Source: Durusdinium trenchii (lineage: Eukaryota; Sar; Dinophyceae; Suessiales; Symbiodiniaceae). From it: a stretch of DNA of 64,000 bases. Shown here one piece after another: positions 33,491 through 42,588 of the stretch; the stretch's first letter is position 1; each line of letters opens with the position of its first letter. The notes beneath the pieces are model-generated. The model worked only from the letters and a program-made list of their open reading frames with translations. It had not been told where the DNA came from and searched no databases. A program made the position numbers and the translations under genes. The DNA lies in assembly GCA_963970005.1 (NCBI GenBank), contig CAXAMN010004091.1:233377-297376 (forward strand). Reading direction: 5' to 3'.

Positions 33491-33687
33491 AACTTAGGTG
33501 ACGCGCTCACAAAAAAGAAGGGCGACTGCAGAGACAGTCTGACTTTCTTTTTGCGCCACCGCGCTTGGCAGCTCAAGTTCGATCCGAACTTCATCGTTTC
33601 GGCCAAGAAGCAGCGACAAGCTTCGAGGACCACTCCCTCTCAGGTGCTCGGTAGGAGGATCATGAACTCAAAAGAAAATTTTGGAGA
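33491..33687 (+). pseudogene. C-terminal tail of RNase H beyond a premature TAG
   Basis: In the same frame as the pol ORF, the sequence continues 'NLGDALTKKKGDCRDS', the usual end of a copia RNase H, then 'FFLRHRAWQLKFDPNF', and stays open into the 3' LTR to 33772. The TAG at 33488-33490 is therefore likely a nonsense mutation, unless it is read through. Confidence 0.75.
33671..33687 (+). promoter_or_regulatory. Probable polypurine tract
   Basis: 'AAAGAAAATTTTGGAGA' directly precedes the 3' LTR. It is purine-rich but broken by four T, so it is a weak match to the plus-strand priming tract expected here. Confidence 0.5.
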
Positions 33688-33965
33688 TGCAGTTCATGAA
33701 CTTGAGAGTCACGAACATGAGGACACATGTGAGTTCATGCTCCGGTCAACCGGTCACCTCTCGGCCCAATGAAGGGGCCCCTTGTTTAGCCTTCACGTGG
33801 CTGCCATGGAGTGAGAAAAGGTCCGCACTTGGTGGACGATCGGTCGTGTGCTGTTGAGTCGGCATATCCATTGGTTTGCACTACATTGAGCATTGAGGTA
33901 CACCCTTTTGTTGCTGGTTGTGTTGCTACATTGGTTGTACATGCTACCAGTGCACACCAACTGCA
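33688..33965 (+). repeat. 3' LTR
   Basis: 278 bp, with no differences from the 5' LTR found by direct reading. Confidence 0.95.
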
Positions 33966-33970
33966 GACCG
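33966..33970. repeat. Target site duplication, right (GACCG)
   Basis: Exact match to 25481-25485. Confidence 0.95.
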
Positions 33971-34170
33971 TCATGAATCATGAAAGTTCAAAAATATCCA
34001 ACAATCATCAAACATCTCAGCCCCAAGTCCTGATTGATTTAGTCAATATGCAACGAAGCCACCTTCCAAGACTGACACCACAAGACAACATGCTCACAGA
34101 TCACGAAGCACCGAAATGCGCTACCCGTTTTGCGACGAAGCCAAGGACTGTTGAGTGTGTGGAGATCTGT

Positions 34171-34560
34171 TGTGTCCCTCCACCACGCCACCAAAGCCGC
34201 ACGATTCCCGGAAAGCGTCAGAGCCGCACGGTTCCATCGGCATGAAAATCATGAAGGCGGCGATGGAGGGTGTGATGCGTATGAACACATCAAACATGAA
34301 AAGAGAAACCACAATACCTGCACTCGAAAAACCAGACCGTTCCTAGTGTCAGTGTTCCTGGCAAAATCTGACGAGAACACATGAAGATTGCTTGAGGCCC
34401 ACGATCCACTTCATGGATTTCAGCATATTTTGGCTTGGTTGTGAAAAACTCAGTGGGGCACAAATTACGTGTGGGACGATGACAGCAATGCCCGCCTTGC
34501 CAGCTCGCTGAAGCTTCAAGGCGGCCTTGACCAGGATTAGCATAAGCTGCCGTAAATTCT
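34171..34560 (-). CDS. Multi-pass membrane protein gene, 5' exons beyond the retrotransposon
   Basis: A minus-strand exon near 34171-34333 codes for a membrane segment ('VVSLFMFDVFIRITPSIAAF') followed by 'PMEPCGSDAFRESCGFGG'. Another near 34355-34555 starts after an AG with 'LMLILVKAALKLQRAGKAG' and 'IAVIVPHVICAPLSF'. A possible third at 34725-34830 reads 'SLRIAESVLARTLRCLVLRI'. Direction and hydrophobic character match the exons at 23.9-25.5 kb, so I infer one gene split by the copia element. Confidence 0.4.
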
Positions 34561-34839
34561 GTGTCTATCATTCTATTTAAGTCCAAGAGTGGACAACTTC
34601 ACACAAATCTGTTATCCATTATTATCCCAAAATCTTTCGATAGCCCCTCTTTCACCTGCCTGGGAGAAACAGAAGGTCATTGAACGTCATCCAGTCAGTC
34701 CTTTTCCATCACAAACTCTGGGTTCTAAACCGAGCCTTCCCCTCTTCGAAGCTGGCATAGCGGATCCGCAGCACCAAGCAGCGGAGGGTCCGTGCCAGCA
34801 CCGACTCAGCAATTCGGAGTGACATAGCATTGGTTCTCA

Positions 34840-35790
34840 GACCTTTTGCTTTGCACTGCAGGTTTTGGTCAGAGAACCGTCACGAAAACAAATGCTATGC
34901 AAGCGCATCCTTCTCGTGGCTATCCCCGTGTGTGGCTCTTGGGCCAAAAGGAATATCACTGGTTGCTTCAAAGACACAAAGTCCTCAGCTTCTTCGCGCA
35001 TCCTGCCAGGCTGATGGAACTGATCAATGATTCCACGGTGATTCCACCAGCATCTGGATAGATTGTTTTGTTTTCATTTTCGATGTTTCATCTCCTGGTC
35101 ACTTCATGTGTCGCCACTTTTCCGCGTCGAAGAGTTTGCAACTTCACCTGAGAACGCTTGCTGCAAAAAGGGCAAAACATACGCAGTAATTATCAAAAAT
35201 GGAATGCAACAGTTCTATGTGCGTCTCTTGATAATTGTATGTATATATATATATGTGCGTGTGTGTGTGCCCCTTGTAGTCACAGGGATTCAGTTGAATT
35301 GTTTCTTCAGCAGGGGGCCAGGACTCCCTGGCGCGCGTCCTGGCCAACGAAGACCGCGCGCCAGGGAGGTGAAAACGTACCTGCTATTGTTAAACTGTTG
35401 ATTGGTTGCTGTGGTCCCTTGGTTTGTTTCATGGTGGTTCATGTACCTGATGTTGTTCCAGGAGGTGTTTAGGTTTTCAGGTACTTCATAAAGGGCCAAT
35501 GCACGCTTCGCCGTCATCCTGTCGCTCGTCCGTTTTTCGTTTTGAGCTCTGGAGATCTTTAACTTACCTGAACCTGGAGATGAGTCACAGTCCTGCACGC
35601 ACGTCGTCAACCTGTCGCGTGATCGTCGATGCTATTGGTTTGGTCTAGCTGTACCCTTAGGAAATGGTAACCTAGGCCGGCGTGTGGCACCGCTGTCAAG
35701 TCAGTACGCATTTCCATAAGTGTGTGTAAATTACAATGATAGCCTTTCTCAGGGGTCTACCTGTTGCGTGGAGACAATGTGCAGGGGGAG
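34840..35790. other. Ambiguous region, no firm gene
   Basis: A plus-strand frame ends at 35061 and reads plausibly ('YPRVWLLGQKEYHWLLQR'), but minus-strand frames over the same bases are also plausible ('AGGITVESLISSISLAG'). From 35062 to 35790 there are short TA and GT runs near 35239-35270 and an inverted repeat near 35323-35367 ('CTCCCTGGCGCGCG' and its complement), with no gene seen. Confidence 0.35.
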
Positions 35791-35796
35791 TGAATA

Positions 35797-36955
35797 TCAG
35801 TGTATAGCGTTCTGCCAGGCCACGGCAGAGTCTGCAGCTGCAAAGTGAGCTTTGGCGATGCGCAGCTGCATGGTACGGAGCAGTCCCCACACCAGCAAAG
35901 AGTCCTGGAGCAGTCTCACCAGATCTCACCAGCATCAATGGAGTTCTACACATCCCGTTGCCACATCCCAGTTGCTGTCCCTGCCTGTCGCTCCTGCTGC
36001 CTGCTTGCCAATTCCCTTCGGGACACTTGGCACCGACGTCCTTGCCTTGGCAGCCCGTGGTGGTTCGAGTCAGTGAGGTTCAGAATATCAGTGAAGGATG
36101 CTGGGACCCCTGAGGGATTTTAATATACAGTAAGCTCGGTCCATTTTGGCCCTGGACTGAAGTGTCTGCGCCGCATTGGAAGATACAAGCCTCACCAGCA
36201 GGAAGAACAAGGAAATGCAACAGCATTCAGCTACCTTTTTGAATGGGTCGGGGGAGGTGAGCTAGCTTTGCCTCCAAGAGTCTCACTCAGCCTTTGCCTT
36301 ATCAGTACGTTGTTGAAAATGGACAGGAGGAACCTCTCGTCCTCTGCTAAACAGTTGCTAAGTGCATTCAGCCAAATTCATCCCCTGACGCTGCCGACAC
36401 TCCTTGATGACCTGCACCTCACGTTGTGCTACGCAAGCCCGCCGCTGGGCTTGGAGGCGTCCGGTCGCCTATAGCGGTGCAGGGCCACAAACACCTTTTT
36501 CACCAGACATGGCTAGCCTGCTCAATGGCGGAAGTGGCCAGCGCTTGGCGGCATGCAATGGCCTCCCATGCTACTGCTTTCGTGCACCAAGGATGATACG
36601 AAGAAAGCATCCATCAGTTCAAGGCTTCATTATTTGCCTTCACCACTGCTGAGACCCCCTTCTGCGCATCCAGCTCGGCCCGCCGTGACAACACTTGGAG
36701 TGCGGGCTGCCACGGTGCAGCAACCTCAGAGAGCATCTCCTTAGCGTGCAGAACTCTAAAAACGTGGAGCGAACATGCCTGCGAGTGACTAAGTAGAAAA
36801 GAATGGCCATGATCTGTTGACTAGTTTGTCCAGGAACTGATCGGGCCAGAAACATCCGCACCACCGCTTGGAGCGTCTCTGCGCTCTGCGTCTTTGTCTG
36901 CGCATCGGCTGTCACTGCCCTTGCCATTCTCATTCGCAGCCGCAAGGCGTACAAA
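35797..36955 (-). CDS. Coiled-coil/IQ-like protein, multi-exon
   Basis: Five short minus-strand exons in order have strongly helical, Arg/Gln/Ala-rich sequence. 36830-36954 contains 'AETLQAVVRMFLARS', IQ-like. 36620-36745 contains 'EMLSEVAAPWQPALQVLSRR'. 36510-36590 contains 'AVAWEAIACRQALATSAIEQ' and ends at a GTGAAA donor. 36370-36474 contains 'LQAQRRACVAQREVQVIK'. 35800-35915 contains 'RTMQLRIAKAHFAAADSAVA', closed by TGA at 35797-35799. Composition resembles the 19.6-23.6 kb locus, and the two could be paralogues. Function beyond coiled coil and possible calmodulin binding is not visible. Confidence 0.5.
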
Positions 36956-37045
36956 ACATGGCGAAGAAGCTCTGCATCCTTGACATTTCGAAGCGACCCT
37001 TTCTATTCAAAGCGGGCATGCAAGAGGACACAGGAAAAGAGATAG

Positions 37046-37163
37046 TAGTACGGCCAGGAGCCCCTAGTAGCGTCCTTGCTCCCAGTAGCGATGCCAGGAG
37101 CCCCCAGTACCGAACATTGCTCCTAGTAGTACGGCCAGGAGCCCCTAGTAGCTTCTTGTTAAC
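37046..37163 (+). repeat. Dispersed CTAGTAG repeat, module A array
   Basis: Five to six units such as 'AGGAGCCCCTAGTAGC', 'GTCCTTGCTCCCAGTAGC' and 'GATGCC' end in 'CTAGTAGCTTCTTGTT', nearly the same order as at 15.6 kb. Confidence 0.85.
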
Positions 37164-38280
37164 ATGATGATATGACTGATATGCTCTCTGTCCAGATGTT
37201 ATGTCTTTTCGTGCCCAAGGCTCGGCTTGTCGATCCTGAGGGGATGCCTCAGACCTGAGGCTGTGGCACAGTGTGGCACGATGTCCCTGCCGTACTGCAT
37301 AAGTCATTTCTGAGGCACGTTAGTGTGGTCTTTATTGCTTTCCTTGAAGGCATCAATGGCATCAACATCAAGAAGTTGAAGAACTATGGAACATAGGTTC
37401 TCAGCTCAGGAAAATGGGACAAGTGCAAACGACGAGGGCACAAACCCCTGATTCAATCTTGCCCTGGTGGCAGTCAATTTCACTGAGCTCAGGTTGGAAG
37501 ATTCATCAACAGAATTGATCAGAATTGCCAACATCCAGCTCAGCTCCCAGCAAACCAGGCAATCCAGGCGAACCAATCTTCGCAGTCTTCTCCGGTTTGG
37601 CTGCTTCTCTCTTCGGCGTGCTAGCGGCAGTGGCACCACGCACGGCGTTTGGGCTGGAGGCACTCTTTGGGCCCATGGTGGGCCATGGCCTACAGACCAG
37701 CCTAAAGTTAAAGTGTTACCCGATTTTCTCTCATCCATAAAGGGAGTCTCTGTCATTGCCGCTGTTCAATGTCGATCTCATAGCGCAGCAGTGTCGGAAT
37801 TCAACTAGGTTCCACAATACAATACATGAGAAGCAACGTGATCTTCTGAGCCTTTGTGGCACCAATGGCTGCAGGAAAAGATGCCGCAATCTTAGCAAGT
37901 TTTTTCTTGGGGCACTCCAAGTATCTTGCACTGAAATCCCCAACCGTGTCGCCCCGTAGTCCTTTTTTTGGCAGCAGCGCACCTGCAGCTCAATCAACAA
38001 TGGCCTTCATGACGCTCTCAGGAACAGCTTCGCACCAGCCTTCAAGCAAAACAAACACGCACTCGCAAACTGACTAGTTGGACCTGTTTGTGGGACAAGG
38101 AGCGTTACACCGTTACAAATCATTGGACGAGCAAACGGTTGCGGACTCGTGAGGTTGCTGTCTTTCCCCCGTGGCCAGCAGGCACAAGTTCTTCAGCTCT
38201 TGACAAGATCGCTGAAAATGCAGGCCTTGGGTGAAACTTTTGGTCTCAAAAACAGTCTGCTCAAAAATGGTTGCCGCGCC
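37164..38280. other. No firm gene; hydrophobic plus-strand ORF noted
   Basis: A plus-strand frame at 37525-37740 includes 'IFAVFSGLAASLFGVLAAVA', which would make a membrane helix, but the opposite strand is also open and no splice context was found. I see no recognised gene in the rest. Confidence 0.3.
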
Positions 38281-38289
38281 AACCCGAGG

Positions 38290-38960
38290 TTTACCACATC
38301 CACTTCAACCCAAGATCTGTGTGCGTGCCTTGCAACACAGGGTGGCCTTTTGCCAGGCGCCTGATCGTGCTGAATGGAAAGATCTCAAGTAGCTCCTCGA
38401 GGCAAAGTTTGCTGCAACTGCCCCACGAGAATTGCAGCTGTCTACTGGGTGCCCTTTCCACAGGCCCAAATGCTCGCATTGAAAGTGATCAGCTACTACA
38501 CGGTGGCCATTTGCCACTCACCCCACTTCTCGCGGGAACGGATGGCAGCATTGAAAGCAACCACATTACTTTCGCACACCTTGCCTGCCATGTTCCAGCT
38601 GTATTGGATTGCACCTGAGCTCATAGAAAGGCCGTTCTGCCTGCTGCCACTCTGCCTGCTTCTCACAGGCACTCGTAATATAATTGCACCTTGCGAGCGA
38701 AGCTCCTGAAGAACGCCGTGGCTGAATTGTAAATGGCTGCATGACTCTTGAGGTTTCGTGTTGCATATGTTGCAATCAAGCCCAGCTGCAGGTGATATCG
38801 ATCTGGACTTCCTCCCTCCACGGTGTCTCGCCACGTCGAGCTGAGCTCCGTCCAAGATGTCCCAGCGAAGCTCCGGAGAAACCTCCCATTGGCTTTAATG
38901 GCGGCGGTGTGTGCCAGCTGTTAGCACAGGATTCGCGCAGGTGGGCCACCAACATTTGTA
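38290..38960 (-). CDS. PPR-protein exons, short or decayed
   Basis: Minus-strand exons carry PPR half-motifs. 38500-38582 contains 'SNVVAFNAAIRSREKW' followed by GTGAGT. 38566-38700 contains 'ITSACEKQAEWQQAERPFYE'. 38370-38480 contains 'FQCEHLGLWKGHPVDSC'. PPR proteins bind organellar RNA through arrays of 35-residue helical pairs. Only about three incomplete motifs are visible here, frames change often and stops intervene, so this is either a gene with tiny exons or a decaying copy. Confidence 0.45.
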
Positions 38961-39025
38961 GATCTACTGCATACACCGACTCGAGTTGATCAAGGGAGCC
39001 ACCCAATTTCTCTCAATTCAAGGGC

Positions 39026-39652
39026 TCAGCCGGAAGCACAAAGCAGCTTGCCGCGTGGTTTTGCAAGTTCTTTGGTCCATGATAGCGGTCCTGACTTGAA
39101 CCAGCCACTGCGGGATTCGGACGCCCGCACACAGTCAAACAGCCTAGTGGTCAAGCCGTCTCTTAGGCTAAACGAATCTAGACGAGCACACGTGCTCAAA
39201 GCAGCTGATGCAATGATCGAAATTTCCCAGAGGTTGACCAAACAAAAGGTCAACAGTTGCAGTCGGATAGGGCACCAGAAAGCTAAAAGAGTTGCTGATG
39301 AAGATTTGTGATTTGTGGGCCTCTGCTGGACACCCCAATGATGGTTGCGCTCAACATCCAGCGCCACGCTAAAGGGCTCTTCAATAAAGACTGGGTGCCC
39401 GGGTGTTAGGAATATGACCATTGATGAAAGTATGAAGACCTGCATCCAACAAGTCTTCAGTCGACCGGAACCAGAAAGCTGACAAACAGCGAAAGCGAGA
39501 AAACCAGGCCAAGAATGATGTGATGAAAAACAAGCGAACAGCTTCGGACTGTTTGTGTTTCTATGTGTATATATATATATATATTCATGTATTTTTGGCT
39601 GATTCATTGTGGCCACTTCCTTAGTTGGGAAATGTTGGGAAGTGCATATCAT
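39026..39652 (-). CDS. Hypothetical protein, partly hydrophobic
   Basis: A 208-codon minus-strand frame contains 'FSVALDVERNHHWGVQQRP', 'LLTFCLVNLWEISIIASAAL' and 'RLDSFSLRDGLTTRLFD', and ends near 'KELAKPRGKL'. Its first 40 codons overlap a TA-rich microsatellite and are unlikely to be coding. No family was recognised. It lies between two PPR loci on the same strand. Confidence 0.35.
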   Translation of the reverse strand: MICTSQHFPTKEVATMNQPKIHEYIYIYTHRNTNSPKLFACFSSHHSWPGFLAFAVCQLSGSGRLKTCWMQVFILSSMVIFLTPGHPVFIEEPFSVALDVERNHHWGVQQRPTNHKSSSATLLAFWCPIRLQLLTFCLVNLWEISIIASAALSTCARLDSFSLRDGLTTRLFDCVRASESRSGWFKSGPLSWTKELAKPRGKLLCASG

Positions 39653-39704
39653 CTAGCGACGTTTTAGCATTACACACATATACATATATATATATATATA
39701 TACA
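39569..39704. repeat. Two TA microsatellites
   Basis: (TA)n runs at about 39570-39592 and 39680-39702, separated by unique sequence. Confidence 0.85.
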
Positions 39705-39958
39705 TATGCTTGGCGAAGGAGACACCTAAAGAAAAATTCGAAAGAACATTTTGAATCAATCAGGCAGTTCATCAACAAAACAAAGAATTGTCGACGCCAT
39801 CACTACTAGGGTGGAGGGAGGCCTTCTCTAGTAGAACAAAGTCTGGAGGCAGGGTGGCTTACCACACTGCTTGGTGGTAAGCTTGCAGGGTCTGGGATGC
39901 TCGATCCTGATCCTGTTGAGAAGTTCTGGTCCAAAAGCAAGTCCTGTAGCAATTTGGG

Positions 39959-41926
39959 TCAATGAGTCGCTGCTTCATCTGCTGCACCTGCGGCTTCGCA
40001 CATTTCACTACAGCAAAACGTGCAGCTCAGCCCATTGCGAGCCTTATGGTCTACAATTCTGAGAGCTTGCAGAAAGTGCGCGTGTCCGCAACCCCTCTCA
40101 CAAGCCGTGAGCACGCAGCTCAATGCCAGGACATTGGGATCCGCTCGCCGACGTCGGAATATATCCAACATCAAACTGGTCTTCCTCCAAATGGCAGGTG
40201 CCAAGAATAAGTCGGCCATGGTCAAGCTGCTGGTGCTACCAGTTAGAACTTCATTGACCGGCAGCCCGTGCTCCCACAAATCCTCCAACAAGAACCACCC
40301 CTTTTGCCATCCACTGAGAGCACTGCAGGAGGTGACGAGGGAAGTACAACTGATTACATCTAGTTCATCAGATTGGCGCAGCTCAAGCGCCCGGTGCCAC
40401 AAACTGAATGGTGCATAAGCATCAATCGCAGTATTGTACGTGATTGAATTGGCCTGGATCCCATGATGCCTCATCTCCTCCAAACATGCTATGCTCGTCT
40501 TCCAGCCTCCTTGCCTTGCAGTAGCAATCGCCGAGTTGAAGGTTACAGTTGTAGGCTTCATAGTCTCGCGTTTCAGCTCCTTCAGTAGTAAGCGGGATTG
40601 CTGCCACTCCTTTCCCGTGTCGCAGCTAGAAATGGCCGTATTGTATGTGACAATCTGACTTCTCAACCTCAGGTGCTGCATCCATTTAAGCATCATCTGC
40701 ACTCCCTGCCACAGGTTTACAGCTCCCGCTGCGCTCATGACAATATTGAAGAGTACCACATCTGGAGAATCAATGGCCTGAAGCAATGACATGGCCTTCG
40801 TCACCTCAAGGGCACGCCCACAGGCAGCGGCTGCAGCCCCCACAGCCGCCACGTCGCAAGGTGAGAAGTTGCATCGACCACGTGAGGTGAGAAGTTGCAA
40901 GGCCCAGCGCCAAGAGAAGCCGTTGGAAATGGTGCGACTCACATCGACCACGTCACTCCTTACACGAAACCAGTGAAGCTCTGCAAGCCAAGCAAGTGCC
41001 AAAGGCCATGGGCCGCTGCCAGTTGGAGACAAAGAGTTGATATCAGGAGATGGCGAAAGCAACCACCTGGCTTGACGCCACAGATCTTGTTTGTCAAAGG
41101 CAGCCACAACGGCATGATATGTGACGTTTGTTGCTTCCACCTGAATTGCAGCCACATCTTGTAGCACTTGTTGTGCTTTGGCCCACAGGCCCCGACGAGC
41201 CAAACTGCCGATCAAGGTGTTGTACACGGCAATCGCGGCATCCAGCCGGTTGTGTTTAAGGTTCATCACGAGACCCAAACCTTGGTGCCACCCACTCGCG
41301 TCCTCACAGGCTCCAAGTACAGTGTTGCATGCGACCGTGTTGATACTCTCGGCCTCGTGCAAATGGAAGTTGGAGAGGAGTTCGGTTGCTACTTGCCAAG
41401 ACCCCCCATTCCTGCATATGTTCATCGACATGGACAAAACAAAAGCATCCACAAGTCCAGGCACCTTTTGAAGGATGAGTTGGGCAAATCTCCAGTGTGG
41501 CGTCATATCAAGACAGCTTGCAACTGCACTGCGCAGAATTACATCCACCTTGACTTCCCTTTGCTGAGCGCCTTCCAAAAGGTGTGTTGCGTGCTGCCAT
41601 CCGACTGAACGCTCACAAGCTTTCACAGCGGAAGTGTAGGTGATCACATCTGCTTCCAGACTTTGTGCCAAAGATGTTTGCAACAACAAACTTGCTAGCA
41701 CCCACGTGTGGGAGCAAGCACGAAGTACAGCGTTGCATTCTGCCTGGTTAGCCACTTGAAGCAAGCACAGCTGATGCAATTCCAGCAACGCTTCCTTCCA
41801 GCCAGGCTTGGACAAGCTTATGGTGCGAATGGCTTGCAAGGCCAAAGCACCTCGTGCCATCCGTTGGTCATAGAGGTGCAACAGCTGAGACAAGCCTGGT
41901 GCTCGTGCTTGTGTTTGCGGTCGCAT
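39959..41926 (-). CDS. Intronless PPR protein
   Basis: A single uninterrupted frame of 655 codons starts at the ATG 41924-41926 ('MRPQTQARAPGLSQLL'); an in-frame stop lies just upstream. Roughly fifteen PPR units tile the protein, recognisable by 'ITYTSAVKACERSVGWQHA', 'ACNTVLGACEDASGWHQG', 'VYNTLIGSLARRGLWAKAQ' and 'VTYNTAISSCDTGKEWQQS'. Such proteins bind organellar RNA and act in editing, cleavage or stability. The N-terminus is not a clear transit peptide. The C-terminus after 'LSCVLTACERGCG' has several Cys and no DYW-type domain. Having one exon contrasts with the split PPR loci nearby. Confidence 0.85.
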   Translation of the reverse strand: MRPQTQARAPGLSQLLHLYDQRMARGALALQAIRTISLSKPGWKEALLELHQLCLLQVANQAECNAVLRACSHTWVLASLLLQTSLAQSLEADVITYTSAVKACERSVGWQHATHLLEGAQQREVKVDVILRSAVASCLDMTPHWRFAQLILQKVPGLVDAFVLSMSMNICRNGGSWQVATELLSNFHLHEAESINTVACNTVLGACEDASGWHQGLGLVMNLKHNRLDAAIAVYNTLIGSLARRGLWAKAQQVLQDVAAIQVEATNVTYHAVVAAFDKQDLWRQARWLLSPSPDINSLSPTGSGPWPLALAWLAELHWFRVRSDVVDVSRTISNGFSWRWALQLLTSRGRCNFSPCDVAAVGAAAAACGRALEVTKAMSLLQAIDSPDVVLFNIVMSAAGAVNLWQGVQMMLKWMQHLRLRSQIVTYNTAISSCDTGKEWQQSRLLLKELKRETMKPTTVTFNSAIATARQGGWKTSIACLEEMRHHGIQANSITYNTAIDAYAPFSLWHRALELRQSDELDVISCTSLVTSCSALSGWQKGWFLLEDLWEHGLPVNEVLTGSTSSLTMADLFLAPAIWRKTSLMLDIFRRRRADPNVLALSCVLTACERGCGHAHFLQALRIVDHKARNGLSCTFCCSEMCEAAGAADEAATH

Positions 41927-42588
41927 GTCGTTCAATAATGGTCAATAACCCTTTCGCAGGCCCATTGGCGGTCCCCTTCGCACTGCATCAATAAACTGGC
42001 CGGTTTGAAGCACTGCAAGGGACTGCCACCATTTAGACCAAAGCCAAATGGCGCAAACCAGCAAATACCCTACTTTATCCTACTTCCATGCTTGCTGCTG
42101 CTGGCATTCAGGGACCCATCGTAGCAGGGGAGCAAAGCTAGAGGTGAAACAAGGCTTGCTGACGGTGCCCCTATCATTTCTACTATTTCCGACAAGCATC
42201 ACCTACAGTGTCACTTTCTCACACCTCAACCACCTCGCATGATGTTTACAACCCTACCAGTAGTGGCCCAATCCTAATTAGTGTGTTGCCATTCTAGCTC
42301 TGGGCACTTATCTAGACAGTCATGTTTCCTGAGGTGACGTGGAAAAGGATGACATGAGTCTAGAGATTAGGTCGTAGGTGCTCAAAGGGCTCCTGGTGCT
42401 CTGATTTTGTTTGGTTATTGTGGTTGGGGCCAAATTATCTGGAAACCAGTCTCACCACATCTTGCTAGGGTGCAGGGTGAAATCTTTCTCCGGCTGCTCA
42501 CCCGGAAAAAAGGTCAACGTGCTTCAAGCAAGAATGTTGGTGGCACCGCAAGCAAGAATACACAAAAACACCCAGTATAATGGAATTC
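41927..42588. other. Spacer between the two PPR genes, no gene seen
   Basis: About 660 bp with only short frames. No spliced-leader-like sequence or promoter element was identified. Confidence 0.5.

Larger units (their letters stand above)
25486..33965 (+). mobile_element. Ty1/copia-like LTR retrotransposon, nearly complete but coding-defective
   Basis: An 8,480-bp element has two 278-bp LTRs that I find identical base by base, termini TG...CA, a 5-bp target duplication, a primer-binding site one base after the 5' LTR, and the order gag, protease, integrase, reverse transcriptase, RNase H. Integrase before reverse transcriptase places it in the copia group. Damage: frame changes near 28178 and 28800-28830, a deletion with frame change at 30307-30314, and a TAG at 33488-33490. 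It lies opposite in direction to all neighbouring genes, within a membrane-protein gene. Confidence 0.95.

Noticed and set aside
36137-36160. Resemblance to the dinoflagellate spliced-leader core (CCATTTTGG)
   Set aside because: The match ends after nine bases and lacks the following CTCAAG; no other candidate was seen.
40020-41938. Plus-strand ORFs opposite the intronless PPR gene
   Set aside because: They are short, fragmented and antisense to a clear 655-residue PPR frame.
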